Assembly: GCF_013520985.1 (NCBI RefSeq)
Contig: NZ_JACDTY010000007.1
Location: forward strand, 248,001-312,000
Source: Mesorhizobium neociceri
GTDB taxonomy: Bacteria > Pseudomonadota > Alphaproteobacteria > Rhizobiales > Rhizobiaceae
Direction: 5' to 3'
DNA length: 64,000 bases
Each line of letters opens with the position of its first letter. The stretch's first letter is position 1. Under the pieces are notes generated by a model, which was not told where the DNA came from, did no database searches, and saw only the letters and a program-made list of their open reading frames with translations. Shown piece after piece: positions 1 through 10,678 of the stretch. A program made the position numbers and the translations under genes.

Positions 1-556
1 GCGCGATCGTCTCGAAGGCGACGATGACGCCCTTGAAGACCGTCGACGAGCCTTTGCCCGAGCCTTGGCGTAACTCCGCCTCGTAAAGCTCGAACGGAAA
101 CTGCTCGTAGCGGCCTGACACGATGTCATCGAAGCTCTGCCGGTTGAAGGCGCCGACCACCGCGCGCGGCAGCCGGTCGAAGGAATTCGGCGTCACGCTG
201 TGCTGATAACGCACATCCCTGATGAAGCTGAAGATGATCGGCAGCAGCGTATCGCGAAACGATTGCTGCAGCCGCGTCGCCGGCCTCATCGCCTGGAAAT
301 AGAGCAGCAGCGCCGCGAAGAAACCGCCGACATAGAGGAACACATGCGGCGTCGAGAACCACTGCTCGTTCAAGTCGGCGACCTTGTTGAACAGCCAGGC
401 CACCAGCACCACAAAAACCAGCAGCAGCCCCAAAAACACCAGCACCCGCCAGCGCACCTGACGGTAGGCCGAAGCCCGTCCGGCCTCATAGGTTTCGATG
501 TTCTTCCTGATGCCGGCGATGACCGCTTCATCAGGCATGAAATCCGCTGTTTCCAT
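1..556 (-). CDS. DUF3137 family membrane protein, 3' end cut by window edge
   Basis: The reading frame is open from an ATG at 556 to the window edge, giving the first 185 residues. A Shine-Dalgarno-like GAGGGGG lies just upstream. Two hydrophobic segments are seen at about residues 38-58 and 75-92. They are followed by a soluble part with FNRQSFDDIVSGRYEQFPFE and, later, STVFKGVIVAFET. This pattern resembles DUF3137 proteins, inner-membrane proteins of unknown function (a Galanin-type name is sometimes used). The gene is convergent with nothing visible and is co-oriented with the capA-like gene downstream of its start. No function can be assigned from sequence. Confidence 0.75.
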   Translation of the reverse strand, partial: METADFMPDEAVIAGIRKNIETYEAGRASAYRQVRWRVLVFLGLLLVFVVLVAWLFNKVADLNEQWFSTPHVFLYVGGFFAALLLYFQAMRPATRLQQSFRDTLLPIIFSFIRDVRYQHSVTPNSFDRLPRAVVGAFNRQSFDDIVSGRYEQFPFELYEAELRQGSGKGSSTVFKGVIVAFETIA

Positions 557-607
557 CGCCCCCTCGCAAGCCCATTTCGCCTATCATACCGTTTTTGCGG
601 AAAGCCG

Positions 608-1654
608 TCAGTCGCCGAAAATCGCCTTCAGCCGCACCTCGACCTTGCTCTTCATCCGGCCTGCCAGCGCCTCCACCGGCACCAACCGTTCATGCCCGCC
701 GGCGCGCAACCGCATGAAGGGATGCATCCGGTAGCCGGCGATCGCGCCGCGCCTGCCGAGATCGGCGCTGACATCGACGACGAAAATGCCGCCGATGCGG
801 CCAGGCCATGGCTGGCGCGCCAGCGCCGTGCCGAGGAAGTCGCCGAGCCCATAGGCGACAAGCGTCTTGCCGACCCACTGCACCGGTTGCACCACATGGG
901 CATGGTGTCCGGCGATCAGCCCGACGCCATATCCGGCAAGCAGCCTGGCCAGCGCCTGCGTCTGCGGCTGCGGAAAATGCCGGAACTCCCAGTCCCAGTG
1001 CGGGATGGCGCAGGTGAGATCGATGCTCTTGTCGGCCGCGCCTTTTGGCCATGCTGAGGGATCACTTTGCATCGACACAAGCTTAGTGAATGGCCCGGCG
1101 TCGGCATTGCGCCACAGCGTGAAGGCGGCAAAGCCGATCGTCAGCGGCCCGACCTTGACCTGCTCGACCGGTCCCTTTTTTGCGGTGCCGATGGTGCGGA
1201 TGCCGAGCCGCTTTAGCGACGCAACGGTCTCGTTGAAACCGGCGACGCCCTGGTCGAGCACATGGTTGTTGGCCAGCGACAGCACCAGCCTTTCACGCGC
1301 AATGCCGAGCGCAGTCAGCGCCTCGGCGAGAAACCGTTCGCTCATCGCATGATGCGTGCCGAACCGCGTGCCGAGCGCCACGCTTGGCTGCTCGACGATC
1401 GGGCTTTCGCAATTGCCGATCACCAGATCGGCCGATCCCAGCAGCTTTGCGATCATTGGATCGCACTCCGGCGCGCTGCGGTTGGCCACAGCCGAAATGT
1501 CGCCGACGAAAGCCAGCCGCACCTTCCGCGCCGGCGGCGGATCGATGATGGTTGTGGCGGCAATCGGTGCAAAATCCCTGACATCGCCACCGAGCGACGG
1601 CTTCAGGAAGCGCGGCAGCCATGACAGTTTGTAGGAAAGCGGATAGTTCGACAC
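608..1654 (-). CDS. CapA-family (poly-gamma-glutamate synthesis-type) metallophosphatase-like protein
   Basis: 348 residues starting at GTG 1654. The motifs LAFVGDIS near residue 50, NCESPI, LSLANNHVLDQG and, near the C-terminus, GHHAHVVQPVQ follow the order of the metal-binding motifs in the PGA_cap/CapA family, which has a calcineurin-like phosphoesterase fold. Family members are linked to export or anchoring of anionic polymers, but most proteobacterial homologues have no proven substrate. There is no clear signal peptide. The gene is divergent from the secreted protein at 1790. No capB or capC partner is present, so a role in poly-gamma-glutamate synthesis should not be assumed. Confidence 0.8.
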   Translation of the reverse strand: MSNYPLSYKLSWLPRFLKPSLGGDVRDFAPIAATTIIDPPPARKVRLAFVGDISAVANRSAPECDPMIAKLLGSADLVIGNCESPIVEQPSVALGTRFGTHHAMSERFLAEALTALGIARERLVLSLANNHVLDQGVAGFNETVASLKRLGIRTIGTAKKGPVEQVKVGPLTIGFAAFTLWRNADAGPFTKLVSMQSDPSAWPKGAADKSIDLTCAIPHWDWEFRHFPQPQTQALARLLAGYGVGLIAGHHAHVVQPVQWVGKTLVAYGLGDFLGTALARQPWPGRIGGIFVVDVSADLGRRGAIAGYRMHPFMRLRAGGHERLVPVEALAGRMKSKVEVRLKAIFGD

Positions 1655-1789
1655 GCGACGCCCAATCGTTTGCCTTGTGTAGACGGTCTGCCTGGGAAGT
1701 GTCGACCGTCCGTCCTTGAAACACTGCCGTAGGCAGACACGGCGCCAAATGCGTGTAATCTCCGCGTAGTCGCATAGTGGAGGAATGAG

Positions 1790-3043
1790 ATGACACGCGT
1801 AGCAAGCCTGTTGGCATCCGCCCTGCTTTTGTTACTGCCACTATCTTCGGCGTCGGCCGCCGCGCCCGAAGCGGCAACCGCGCTGTTCGAGGCCAAGACC
1901 GTGACCAACCGCAACGCCGCTCTCACAACACTCGAGGCTGCGGCACCAGGCGATCCGGCATCGGCCTATGCCGCCGGCGCCGGTGAATTCTTCACCGCGC
2001 TGGAAATCCTCGCCGGCGGCCTGCATCGCCACGGTTTCGAAAGCCCGCAATCCTTCATGCTGCCGCTGATGCGGCTTCCGGTCCCCGACAATCCCAGTCC
2101 CGAACCACTGACCTACGAGCAGTTCCGCGCCATTCTGGTCGCCTTCCGCGACCGGCTGGAGAAATCCGCCGCCACGCTGGGCTCGGTGCCGGCCGACGCC
2201 GATATCGGCATGGTCATCGACCTCACCCATGTCGGCATCGATCTCAACGAGGACGGCGCCATCGCACCGGACGAAAGCATGGCCGCCATCATGGCTTCGC
2301 TGTCGCGCGGCGGCATCGCCCCCGACGATACCGCGCCGGCGCTCGCCTTCCGCTTCGACCGTGCCGACGGTTACTGGCTGCAGGGCTATGCCGAGTTCCT
2401 GATGGCGCAAGCCGATTTCTGGCTGGCGCATGATTTCAGGACCATGTTCGACGGCTCGTTCCACATGCTGTTCCCGCACGCCAAGCTGCCGCTGCAGGAT
2501 ATTCTCGTCCCATTGGACGGCGGCACCGGCGGCATGCTCGCCTCCGAATGGCGTATTGCCGACTTCATCTCGCTGGTCCACCTCGTCAACTGGCCGGTGA
2601 TCGAGCCCGAGCGCCGGCAGGCGGCGCGCCGCCATCTGCTGGAGATGATCCGGCTGTCACGCGAGGACTGGAAGGCGATCCGCACTGAGACCGACAATGA
2701 CCACGAATGGCTGCCAGGCCCACAGCAGAAGGGCGCCAACCCGCTGACCGGCCTCGAAGTCGGCGAGGAGCAGGTGCAAGCCTGGCTCGCTGCCTTGACC
2801 ATGGCCGAGGACCTGCTCGAGGGCCGCGTGCTGCTGCCGCATTTCCGCATCGCCGACAAGGGCATCAACATGAAGCGCTTCTTCGAGGAGCCGAAAAATT
2901 TCGACCTGGTTCTGTCGATTACCGGCCCTTCCATCGCGCCCTATCTCGAGAGCGGCAAGATCCTGACCAGCGACGAGTTCGACCAGATCCAGCGCCAGTT
3001 CGGCGGCGCCGGGTTTTTGACCTTTGCGCTATGGTTCAACTGA
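1790..3043 (+). CDS. Secreted protein of unknown function
   Basis: 417 residues. The start is supported by GGAGG seven bases upstream of ATG 1790. The N-terminus is a clear Sec signal peptide: a positive charge, a run of Leu and Ala, then SASAA near residue 23. The rest is soluble and mostly helical in character. One acidic segment, IDLNEDGAIAPDE near residue 145, has the Asp/Asn spacing of an EF-hand calcium loop. I do not recognise the family. It probably acts in the periplasm. It lies upstream of uvrB in the same direction, but a gap of about 120 bases argues against tight coupling. Confidence 0.75.
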   Translation: MTRVASLLASALLLLLPLSSASAAAPEAATALFEAKTVTNRNAALTTLEAAAPGDPASAYAAGAGEFFTALEILAGGLHRHGFESPQSFMLPLMRLPVPDNPSPEPLTYEQFRAILVAFRDRLEKSAATLGSVPADADIGMVIDLTHVGIDLNEDGAIAPDESMAAIMASLSRGGIAPDDTAPALAFRFDRADGYWLQGYAEFLMAQADFWLAHDFRTMFDGSFHMLFPHAKLPLQDILVPLDGGTGGMLASEWRIADFISLVHLVNWPVIEPERRQAARRHLLEMIRLSREDWKAIRTETDNDHEWLPGPQQKGANPLTGLEVGEEQVQAWLAALTMAEDLLEGRVLLPHFRIADKGINMKRFFEEPKNFDLVLSITGPSIAPYLESGKILTSDEFDQIQRQFGGAGFLTFALWFN

Positions 3044-3163
3044 GGAGAAGGCTGTTCGGCGCGCCAACGCTCCTGACACCCTTATGTCAGCAGCCTCGGG
3101 GCGCGTCCGGCCGCTCGCCACTGCACCCTTTCCATTTTGCCGGACTCTGCCCATATTCGGGGC

Positions 3164-6100
3164 ATGGCCAAACTCCCCGGTAAAAAGACGCCCTCGACGG
3201 CGGGTGACAACAGCGCTTCGCCGCCCAAGCGGCGCAGTCCGCTGACCGATTTCCTCGATGCCTCGGAGCCGCTGCACAAGGGCGGCTTCGCCGAAGCGCC
3301 GCAGGCCGATTTCACCGGCACGCCGCTGACCGGCTCGATTGCGGACTGGGCCGAGCAGATCGAGCAGGAAGCCGAGAAGGAAGGGCGTCTCGCCGGCAAG
3401 GGCGACGGCGGCAAATCGCCGAAAGCAGCGAAAAAGATCCCGGAGCGTTCCGCCGCGCCCGGCCGCAGTTCGCGTGGCACCTCGATGGGCGGCGCGGCAA
3501 CGGCCCGCGAACGCACCGCCGCCGGCCTCAATCCGGTCGCCGGCCTCGACATCTCGCTGGAAGATGCCGAGACGATGGCCTCGGGCAGCGTCACCGCCAC
3601 GGTCGCGGCGCTGTCGGCGCTGATCGAATCCGGCAATCCGCTGCACAAGGACGGCGTGCTGTGGACGCCGCACCGCCCTGCCCGGCCGGAAAAGTCCGAA
3701 GGTGGCATCGCCATCAAGATGGTGTCGGATTTCGAGCCGGCCGGCGACCAGCCGACAGCAATCAAGGACCTCGTCGAAGGCGTCGACAACAACGATCGCA
3801 CCCAGGTCCTGCTCGGCGTCACCGGCTCCGGCAAAACCTTCACCATGGCCAAGGTGATCGAGGAGACGCAGCGCCCTGCTCTGATCCTGGCGCCCAACAA
3901 GACGCTGGCCGCGCAGCTCTATTCCGAGTTCAAGAAATTCTTCCCCGACAATGCGGTCGAGTATTTCGTCTCCTACTACGATTATTACCAGCCTGAGGCA
4001 TACGTTCCGCGCACCGATACCTTCATCGAGAAGGAATCCTCGATCAACGAGCAGATCGACCGCATGCGCCATTCGGCGACACGTTCTCTGCTCGAGCGCG
4101 ACGACGTCATCATCGTCGCCTCAGTGTCCTGCATCTACGGTATCGGCTCGGTCGAGACCTATACGGCGATGACCTTCCAGATGCAGATCGGCGACCGGCT
4201 CGACCAGCGCGCGCTGCTCGCCGACCTCGTCGCGCAGCAATACAAGCGCCAGGACATCAACTTCGTCCGCGGCTCGTTTCGCGTGCGCGGCGACACGATC
4301 GAGATCTTCCCGGCCCACCTTGAAGATCGCGCCTGGCGCATCTCGATGTTCGGCGACGAGATCGAGGCGATCACCGAATTCGATCCGCTCACCGGCCAGA
4401 AGACCGGCGAGCTGAAAAGCGTCAAGATCTACGCCAACTCGCACTATGTGACGCCGCGCCCGACCTTGAATCAAGCCATCAAGTCGATCAAGGAAGAGCT
4501 CAAGCAGCGCCTGCAAGAGCTTGAAAAAGCTGGGCGTCTTCTGGAGGCGCAGCGGCTTGAGCAGCGCACCCGCTTCGACCTCGAGATGCTGGAAGCCACC
4601 GGTTCCTGCGCCGGCATCGAGAATTATTCGCGCTATCTCACCGGCCGCCAGCCGGGCGATCCGCCGCCGACCCTGTTCGAATATATCCCTGACAACGCTC
4701 TGGTCTTCGTCGACGAAAGCCACGTCACCGTGCCGCAGATCGGCGGCATGTACCGCGGCGACTTTCGCCGCAAGGCGACGCTGGCCGAGTATGGATTCCG
4801 CCTGCCGTCCTGCATGGACAACCGTCCGCTGCGCTTCGAGGAATGGGACGCCATGCGACCGCTTTCGGTCGCGGTTTCGGCGACGCCCGGCGGCTGGGAG
4901 ATGGAGCAGTCCGGCGGCGTCTTCGCCGAGCAGGTCATCCGCCCGACCGGCCTGATCGATCCGCCGGTCGAAGTGCGTCCGGCCAAGAGCCAGGTCGACG
5001 ATGTCGTCGGCGAAATCCGCGACACCACGGCCGCCGGCTACCGCACGCTGGTGACGGTGCTGACCAAGCGCATGGCCGAGGACCTGACCGAATATCTGCA
5101 CGAGCAAGGCATCCGCGTCCGCTACATGCACTCCGACATCGACACGCTGGAGCGCATCGAGATCCTTAGGGATTTGCGCCTCGGCGCCTTCGACGTACTG
5201 GTCGGCATCAACCTGTTGCGTGAAGGTCTCGACATTCCCGAATGCGGCTTCGTCGCCATCCTCGACGCCGACAAGGAAGGTTTCTTGCGCTCCGAGACAT
5301 CGCTGATCCAGACCATCGGCCGCGCCGCCAGAAACGTCGATGGCAAGGTCATCCTCTATGCCGACCAGATCACCGGCTCGATGGAGCGGGCGATGGCCGA
5401 GACCAACCGCCGTCGCGAAAAGCAGATGGAGTGGAACGCCGCCAACGGCATCACGCCGGAATCAGTGAAGTCGCGCATCTCCGACATTCTGGATTCGGTC
5501 TACGAGAAGGACCATGTCCGCGCCGATATCTCGCAGTTCACCGACAGCGCCGGCGCGATGATGGGCAACAATCTCAAGGCCCATCTCGACGCCATGGAAA
5601 AGCAGATGCGCGACGCCGCCGCCAATCTCGACTTCGAGAAGGCCGCCCGCCTCCGCGACGAAATCAAGCGGCTGCGCGAGATGGAACTGTCGATCTCGGA
5701 AGACCCGCTGGCCAAATATGCCGATATGGAAAGCCCGGTTTCGGGCCGCGAAAAGGGCAAGCACAACAAGGGCGTGGCCAAGCATCGTACAGCGGAGGAA
5801 CAGGAGCGTTTCCGCAAGTTCGACGCGGCCCGTGCCGCCGAAGAGGCGGCCAGGGCTGCCCGGTCCAACCTCTTCCGCAAACCGGCGCTCGACGAGATGG
5901 GCGCCGACGGCGCGGTGCCGGTGAAGAAGCCGCTGTTCGCCAAGCCTTCGATCGACGATATGGGGCCAGGCACCGACATGACGACACCGTCGGGTGCGGT
6001 GTCACGCTCGCTGTTCAAGAAGCAGTCGGCGCAGGAAGCGCATGGTTCCGACTTCGGCATTCCGGGCGACCCGACGAAACCGCTGTTCAAGAAGAACTCG

Positions 6101-6343
6101 CTCGACGAGATGACGGTGCGGCGAACCGAAAAGCCCGTCGAAGGAAAAGTGCCGGCAAAGCCCCAGCCAATCTCCCCCCAAGTGGGGGAGATGTCCGGCA
6201 GGACAGAGGGGGGCGCGAAGGATCGCGACGATTCCGCTAAGCCCATCGTTCGCCAGCGCTCCGGCATCGGCTCTTATGAGGATCCGGGCGATGCACGTCG
6301 GGAGAAGCGCCGGCCGGGGAAGACGGGTCGGCCGGGGAAGTAG
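3164..6343 (+). CDS. uvrB: UvrB, excinuclease ABC subunit B, with long N- and C-terminal extensions
   Basis: UvrB verifies DNA damage passed on by UvrA and recruits UvrC for nucleotide excision repair. From ATG 3164 the protein is 1059 residues, against about 670 in E. coli. The helicase core starts near residue 186 ([11 protein letters not shown]). Walker [11 protein letters not shown] is near 217, and the beta-hairpin region ([10 protein letters not shown]) and the DESHVT box are intact. A UVR motif ([13 protein letters not shown]) lies near 805-840. The first 185 residues are low-complexity and charged. The last 215 contain four degenerate repeats of the type LFKKxxxDEM. The tail also holds a palindromic repeat read in frame (see the entry at 6168). 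A TTG at 3137 would add nine residues. Confidence 0.95.
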   Translation: MAKLPGKKTPSTAGDNSASPPKRRSPLTDFLDASEPLHKGGFAEAPQADFTGTPLTGSIADWAEQIEQEAEKEGRLAGKGDGGKSPKAAKKIPERSAAPGRSSRGTSMGGAATARERTAAGLNPVAGLDISLEDAETMASGSVTATVAALSALIESGNPLHKDGVLWTPHRPARPEKSEGGIAIKMVSDFEPAGDQPTAIKDLVEGVDNNDRTQVLLGVTGSGKTFTMAKVIEETQRPALILAPNKTLAAQLYSEFKKFFPDNAVEYFVSYYDYYQPEAYVPRTDTFIEKESSINEQIDRMRHSATRSLLERDDVIIVASVSCIYGIGSVETYTAMTFQMQIGDRLDQRALLADLVAQQYKRQDINFVRGSFRVRGDTIEIFPAHLEDRAWRISMFGDEIEAITEFDPLTGQKTGELKSVKIYANSHYVTPRPTLNQAIKSIKEELKQRLQELEKAGRLLEAQRLEQRTRFDLEMLEATGSCAGIENYSRYLTGRQPGDPPPTLFEYIPDNALVFVDESHVTVPQIGGMYRGDFRRKATLAEYGFRLPSCMDNRPLRFEEWDAMRPLSVAVSATPGGWEMEQSGGVFAEQVIRPTGLIDPPVEVRPAKSQVDDVVGEIRDTTAAGYRTLVTVLTKRMAEDLTEYLHEQGIRVRYMHSDIDTLERIEILRDLRLGAFDVLVGINLLREGLDIPECGFVAILDADKEGFLRSETSLIQTIGRAARNVDGKVILYADQITGSMERAMAETNRRREKQMEWNAANGITPESVKSRISDILDSVYEKDHVRADISQFTDSAGAMMGNNLKAHLDAMEKQMRDAAANLDFEKAARLRDEIKRLREMELSISEDPLAKYADMESPVSGREKGKHNKGVAKHRTAEEQERFRKFDAARAAEEAARAARSNLFRKPALDEMGADGAVPVKKPLFAKPSIDDMGPGTDMTTPSGAVSRSLFKKQSAQEAHGSDFGIPGDPTKPLFKKNSLDEMTVRRTEKPVEGKVPAKPQPISPQVGEMSGRTEGGAKDRDDSAKPIVRQRSGIGSYEDPGDARREKRRPGKTGRPGK
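6168..6226 (+). repeat. Palindromic repeat element inside the uvrB coding region
   Basis: The segment contains ATCTCCCCCCAAGTGGGGGA, whose arms CTCCCCC and GGGGGAG pair. It is followed by GATGTCCGGCAGGACAGAGG, where GTCC/GGAC-type arms form a second small hairpin. It looks like the short intergenic palindromes of Mesorhizobium, but here it is translated as [16 protein letters not shown] in the UvrB C-terminal tail, with no frameshift. Confidence 0.7.
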
Positions 6344-6349
6344 CGCTTT

Positions 6350-6498
6350 CCTTCTCCCCTTGTGGGAGAAGGTGGCCGAGCGAAGCTCGGTCGGATGAGG
6401 GGTGTTCCAGGGAACGCAGACGCCTCACTCCGCTGGAACACCCCTCATCCGTCTCGGCGCTGCGCGCCGATCCACCTTCTCCCACAAGGGGAGAAGGG
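6350..6498. repeat. Dispersed palindromic repeat, family A copy 1
   Basis: The outer arms CTTCTCCCCTTGTGGGAGAA and TTCTCCCACAAGGGGAGAAG are inverted copies. Inside lie matching arms GGTGTTCCAG and CTGGAACACC. A copy with the same architecture and much shared sequence lies at 63694-63838. It carries no ORF of its own and could fold into a long branched hairpin, possibly ending uvrB transcription. Mobile origin is inferred from its dispersion. Confidence 0.85.
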
Positions 6499-6594
6499 AG
6501 CGCTCCACCGTTGCGCCGCCCACTTGCCACCAACCCCGCCTTTGGTGTAATCGCTCCGCACACTCAATCGTCTTGTCTTGAAAGGAGGGCTCAC

Positions 6595-6666
6595 GTGTTC
6601 ACGTTTCATCGTCACCATCGTCAGCGTGGCCCGATTTCTGCCCTGCGAGTTCGCTTGCAGGGCTGA
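6595..6666 (+). CDS. Putative 23-residue leader peptide upstream of the ABC-F gene
   Basis: The ORF runs from GTG 6595 to TGA 6664-6666. A very strong Shine-Dalgarno, GAAAGGAGGG, sits seven to eight bases upstream, better than that of most genes here. The peptide, starting MFTFHRHHRQRG, is rich in His and Arg. Its last codons lie inside a nine-pair hairpin with a UUCG loop (6641-6662). Several ABC-F ribosome-protection genes are known to be controlled by ribosome stalling on short leader ORFs. Applying that here is inference from position, RBS strength and hairpin overlap. Confidence 0.5.
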   Translation: MFTFHRHHRQRGPISALRVRLQG

Positions 6667-6704
6667 CCAGGGACATCACGGGGTTTTTCCCGCTTCGATT
6701 TTTT
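6641..6704 (+). promoter_or_regulatory. Candidate attenuator hairpins in the ABC-F leader
   Basis: Arms CCCTGCGAG (6641-6649) and CTTGCAGGG (6654-6662) pair around a TTCG tetraloop and overlap the leader stop codon. A weaker stem, CGGG with CCCG (6679-6692), is followed within a few bases by a run of six T (6699-6704), as in a weak intrinsic terminator. A third hairpin, CCGGAG/CTCCGG at 6769-6784, lies just before the ABC-F start. Which fold is regulatory cannot be told by eye. Confidence 0.4.
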
Positions 6705-6803
6705 GGTCTGCCCTTCGTGGTGTGCAACGCTGAGCCTGATGGCCTGCACGCACACCGTCAAAGTGCATCCGGAGTTGTCTCCGGCAAGACCAGAGAAATC
6801 ACA

Positions 6804-8399
<1,596 letters not shown>

Positions 8400-8466
8400 C
8401 CATACTTCCCCATCGGTCGGAAAAGGCGCATTCTGAAGCTTCCGCAAACCGAGGGAGGAAACGGTC

Positions 8467-8853
8467 ATGGGTGGGGTGGACGTCGTCAAGAGCCTTTATG
8501 ATGCATATGCAAAACGCGACATCAAAGGTGCGCTGGATCACTGCGCCGACGATGTCGTCTTCCGCTGGGTCGCCGAACCGGGGGCTCCGTATATCAGGGC
8601 AGGCAGCGGCAAGGAGGAGTTCCTTGCTCGCCTGATGTCGCTGGACAATGATTTCGAATACCGGAGCTTCCGTCCGGTTGACTTCATCCATAGCGGCGAC
8701 AGAATTGCCGCGCAGGTCGAAATCCATCTGACGCGCAGAACCAACGGCCAGGAGCTTGTTATGCGTACCGCTGATTTCTGGACGGTACGCGACGGCAAGG
8801 TGGTCGAGATGGTGGAGTACTACGACACTGCCCTCGCGGCATCGGTACTCTAA
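8467..8853 (+). CDS. SnoaL-like / nuclear transport factor 2-fold protein
   Basis: 128 residues from ATG 8467, with GAGGGAGG upstream. The N-terminal helix VVKSLYDAYAKRDIKGALDH is followed by a strand with DDVVFRW, and the end is DFWTVRDGKVVEMVEYYDT. This is the usual layout of the SnoaL/NTF2-like superfamily, small cone-shaped barrels that bind or isomerise hydrophobic molecules. The family is too broad for a substrate to be named. The gene stands alone, 67 bases after the ABC-F gene, and could be read through from it. Confidence 0.8.
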   Translation: MGGVDVVKSLYDAYAKRDIKGALDHCADDVVFRWVAEPGAPYIRAGSGKEEFLARLMSLDNDFEYRSFRPVDFIHSGDRIAAQVEIHLTRRTNGQELVMRTADFWTVRDGKVVEMVEYYDTALAASVL

Positions 8854-8945
8854 AATAATTTCAGCGCTCTGTCGGATCGCCTGAATCTGCTGCGTCCTTG
8901 GGATGCCGACACGATGATGCCGGCTTCATCTGAGGAGAAAGCATC

Positions 8946-9119
8946 ATGTCCATTTTGTCATCCATAGGCCGCGTCGCCACCCGTTACGCACAGAACCGCG
9001 CCCGCTATCGCAGCGAGCGGGAGTTGCTGGCCCTGCCGATCGAACTGCGCAAGGATATCGGCTGGCCGGAAATCGTCATCGACGCGCAAAACGGTCCGCG
9101 GATCTGCAGGGCGCCCTGA
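8946..9119 (+). CDS. Small DUF1127-like protein
   Basis: 57 residues from ATG 8946 with TGAGGAGAAAG upstream. The sequence RYRSERELLALPIELRKDIGW matches the core of DUF1127 proteins, small arginine-rich polypeptides (YjiS-like domain) that are abundant in alphaproteobacteria. Some DUF1127 proteins in related genera affect RNA turnover, phosphate uptake or stress behaviour, but no role can be fixed for this one. It lies between the SnoaL-like gene and a convergent GST. Confidence 0.75.
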   Translation: MSILSSIGRVATRYAQNRARYRSERELLALPIELRKDIGWPEIVIDAQNGPRICRAP

Positions 9120-9168
9120 CCATGCGGTCGGGAAATATCGATGCAGGCCGTCGCAGGGCGACCCTTGC

Positions 9169-9783
9169 TCAGTCGTGCGTGTCGCCCGACAGCGGCGTCG
9201 CCTGCATCGATCCGCGCTTTTCAAACGCCTCGAACCAGCGCGTCAGCCGCGCCCGCGCGCCAAACGACGGAAGCTGGCGGAACGCCATCCAGGACAGCGT
9301 GGTGGCAAGCGCTATATGGCCGACATGCAGCGGCGCCTCGTCGTCCAGCGTGCTTTCGATCCAGTCGTAGCTCGCCTCGATTTTTTCCCGGTAGCCTTCG
9401 GCAAGAGCACCGTAACGCAGCTGTTCGGGCCGTCTTTCCGTCTCCCAGCGCAAGGCGATGCCCGTCTGCGCCAACCCTTGAGCGACTGCTTGCAGCCGCA
9501 ACGCCTGCCAGCGCGCCTCGCCATCCTGCGGCAGCAATTTACGGCCGTCATGCAGCGTGTCGAGATAGGCGCAGATGACATCGGAATCGAAGAGCGGCGA
9601 CGCATCCGGCCGCAGCAGCACCGGCACCTTGCCGAGCGGGTTTTCGGCGTAGACACGGGCATTGTGCAAGGTCGGGCTGGTCTCGTGATGAATGACCTCG
9701 AGCCGATCGGCAAGGCCGACCTCATGGGCGAAGACGAGCGCCTTGCGCGCGAAGGGCGAGTGGGTCTGGTAGTAAAGGATCAT
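9169..9783 (-). CDS. Glutathione S-transferase family protein
   Basis: 204 residues starting at ATG 9783. The N-terminal thioredoxin-fold half has YYQTHSPFARKALVFAHEVG, GKVPVLL and the SDVICAYLD segment where the cis-Pro and Glu/Ser-Asp of the glutathione site lie. The all-helical C-terminal half follows (HVGHIALATTLSWMAFR). The length is normal for cytosolic GSTs. It would conjugate glutathione to electrophiles or act in redox chemistry; the substrate is unknown. A Ser-Pro-Phe-Ala motif near residue 9 suggests a Ser-type active site. The gene is monocistronic and convergent with the DUF1127-like gene. Confidence 0.88.
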   Translation of the reverse strand: MILYYQTHSPFARKALVFAHEVGLADRLEVIHHETSPTLHNARVYAENPLGKVPVLLRPDASPLFDSDVICAYLDTLHDGRKLLPQDGEARWQALRLQAVAQGLAQTGIALRWETERRPEQLRYGALAEGYREKIEASYDWIESTLDDEAPLHVGHIALATTLSWMAFRQLPSFGARARLTRWFEAFEKRGSMQATPLSGDTHD

Positions 9784-9986
9784 GGTCGTCTCGAAGGGTT
9801 GAAAAGGCAGTCCCCTTTTCTAGCCCGCGGGCTGCGAGAATTGCGCTCTGATTGAGGGCCGCCGACGCAACTTCATTTCACGCCAAAAAAATCGCATCGG
9901 CCATGTAGGATTGCCGCTGCCTCGTTCGTCCTAGGGTTCGCAAGACCAGATCAAGCGCCCAGACCAAACCCAAAGAGGAGCAAGAC

Positions 9987-10415
9987 ATGACCGACCAGAC
10001 CCCCGTTCAGCCGGCCGCGAAAGTTCTCGGTGGATTGACCCCCTATCTGCAACTGGACGGCGCCTTCAAGGCCGCCGAATTCTACAAGAAAGCCTTCGGC
10101 GCCGAGCAGGTGTTCTTCTATCCGCCCGATGACCAGGGCCGCACCATGCACATCCATCTCCACATCAACGGCTCGACCTTGATGATTTCCGATTTCTACC
10201 CGGAAAACGGCATGCCCGCCGTCAAGCCGCAGGGCTACACCATGCAGCTACATCTCGGCGCCGACGAGATCGATGGCTGGTGGAAGCGCGCCGTCGATGC
10301 CGGCTGCGAAGTCGCCGTGCCGCTCCAGCTGATGTTCTGGGGCGATCAGTGGGGCAATATGCGCGACCCCTTCGGTGTCGAATGGGCGATGAACGCGCCG
10401 GCGAAGAAAGGCTGA
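9987..10415 (+). CDS. VOC superfamily (PhnB/glyoxalase-like) protein
   Basis: 142 residues from ATG 9987, with GAGGAGC upstream. LTPYLQLDGAFKAAEFYKKAFGA at the N-terminus and FWGDQWGNMRDPFGVEWAM at the C-terminus are hallmarks of the PhnB-like group of the vicinal-oxygen-chelate fold. These bind a metal through paired beta-alpha-beta-beta-beta units. Known members include glyoxalases, dioxygenases and fosfomycin-resistance proteins, but PhnB-like ones mostly have no proven reaction. A large palindromic repeat separates it from the DUF1428 gene. Confidence 0.88.
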   Translation: MTDQTPVQPAAKVLGGLTPYLQLDGAFKAAEFYKKAFGAEQVFFYPPDDQGRTMHIHLHINGSTLMISDFYPENGMPAVKPQGYTMQLHLGADEIDGWWKRAVDAGCEVAVPLQLMFWGDQWGNMRDPFGVEWAMNAPAKKG

Positions 10416-10425
10416 CGCTTCTTAC

Positions 10426-10648
10426 CTCTCCCCTGTGGGGTGAGCAGCCGGTTCGCCGAAGGCGAATTCATCGTGCCAGTGGCACGATGAAAGGCCGGCG
10501 AACGCCGGGACGCTGCGAAGCAGCGGGGACCCGGCCGGATGGATCGGCCCCCGGCCCTTCGCAGGCTCAGGGCGTTCGAAACTCGAAAAGCCAAGCAATT
10601 GGCTTTTCGCCCGCTACGCGGACCGTTTCTCACCCCACAAGGGGAGAA
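10426..10648. repeat. Composite palindromic repeat related to family A
   Basis: The outer arms CTCTCCCCTGTGGGGTGAG and CTCACCCCACAAGGGGAG are inverted. The inside is a chain of smaller hairpins, including GTGCCAGTGGCAC and CGAAAAGCCAAG paired with CTTTTCG. No ORF is supported. The core differs from the copies at 6350 and 63694, so this is a mosaic relative and not a straight copy. It sits between the VOC and DUF1428 genes. Confidence 0.75.
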
Positions 10649-10678
10649 GGAAGAGCGCCGCCAACCAAGGAGAACCCC

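Noticed and set aside
200..1057. Long rightward ORF opposite the DUF3137 and capA-like genes
   Set aside because: Shadow of the minus-strand genes; very rich in His, Arg and Gln, and without a family motif.
608..1654. Poly-gamma-glutamate capsule locus
   Set aside because: Only a CapA-like protein is present; no ligase (CapB/PgsB) or CapC homologue nearby.
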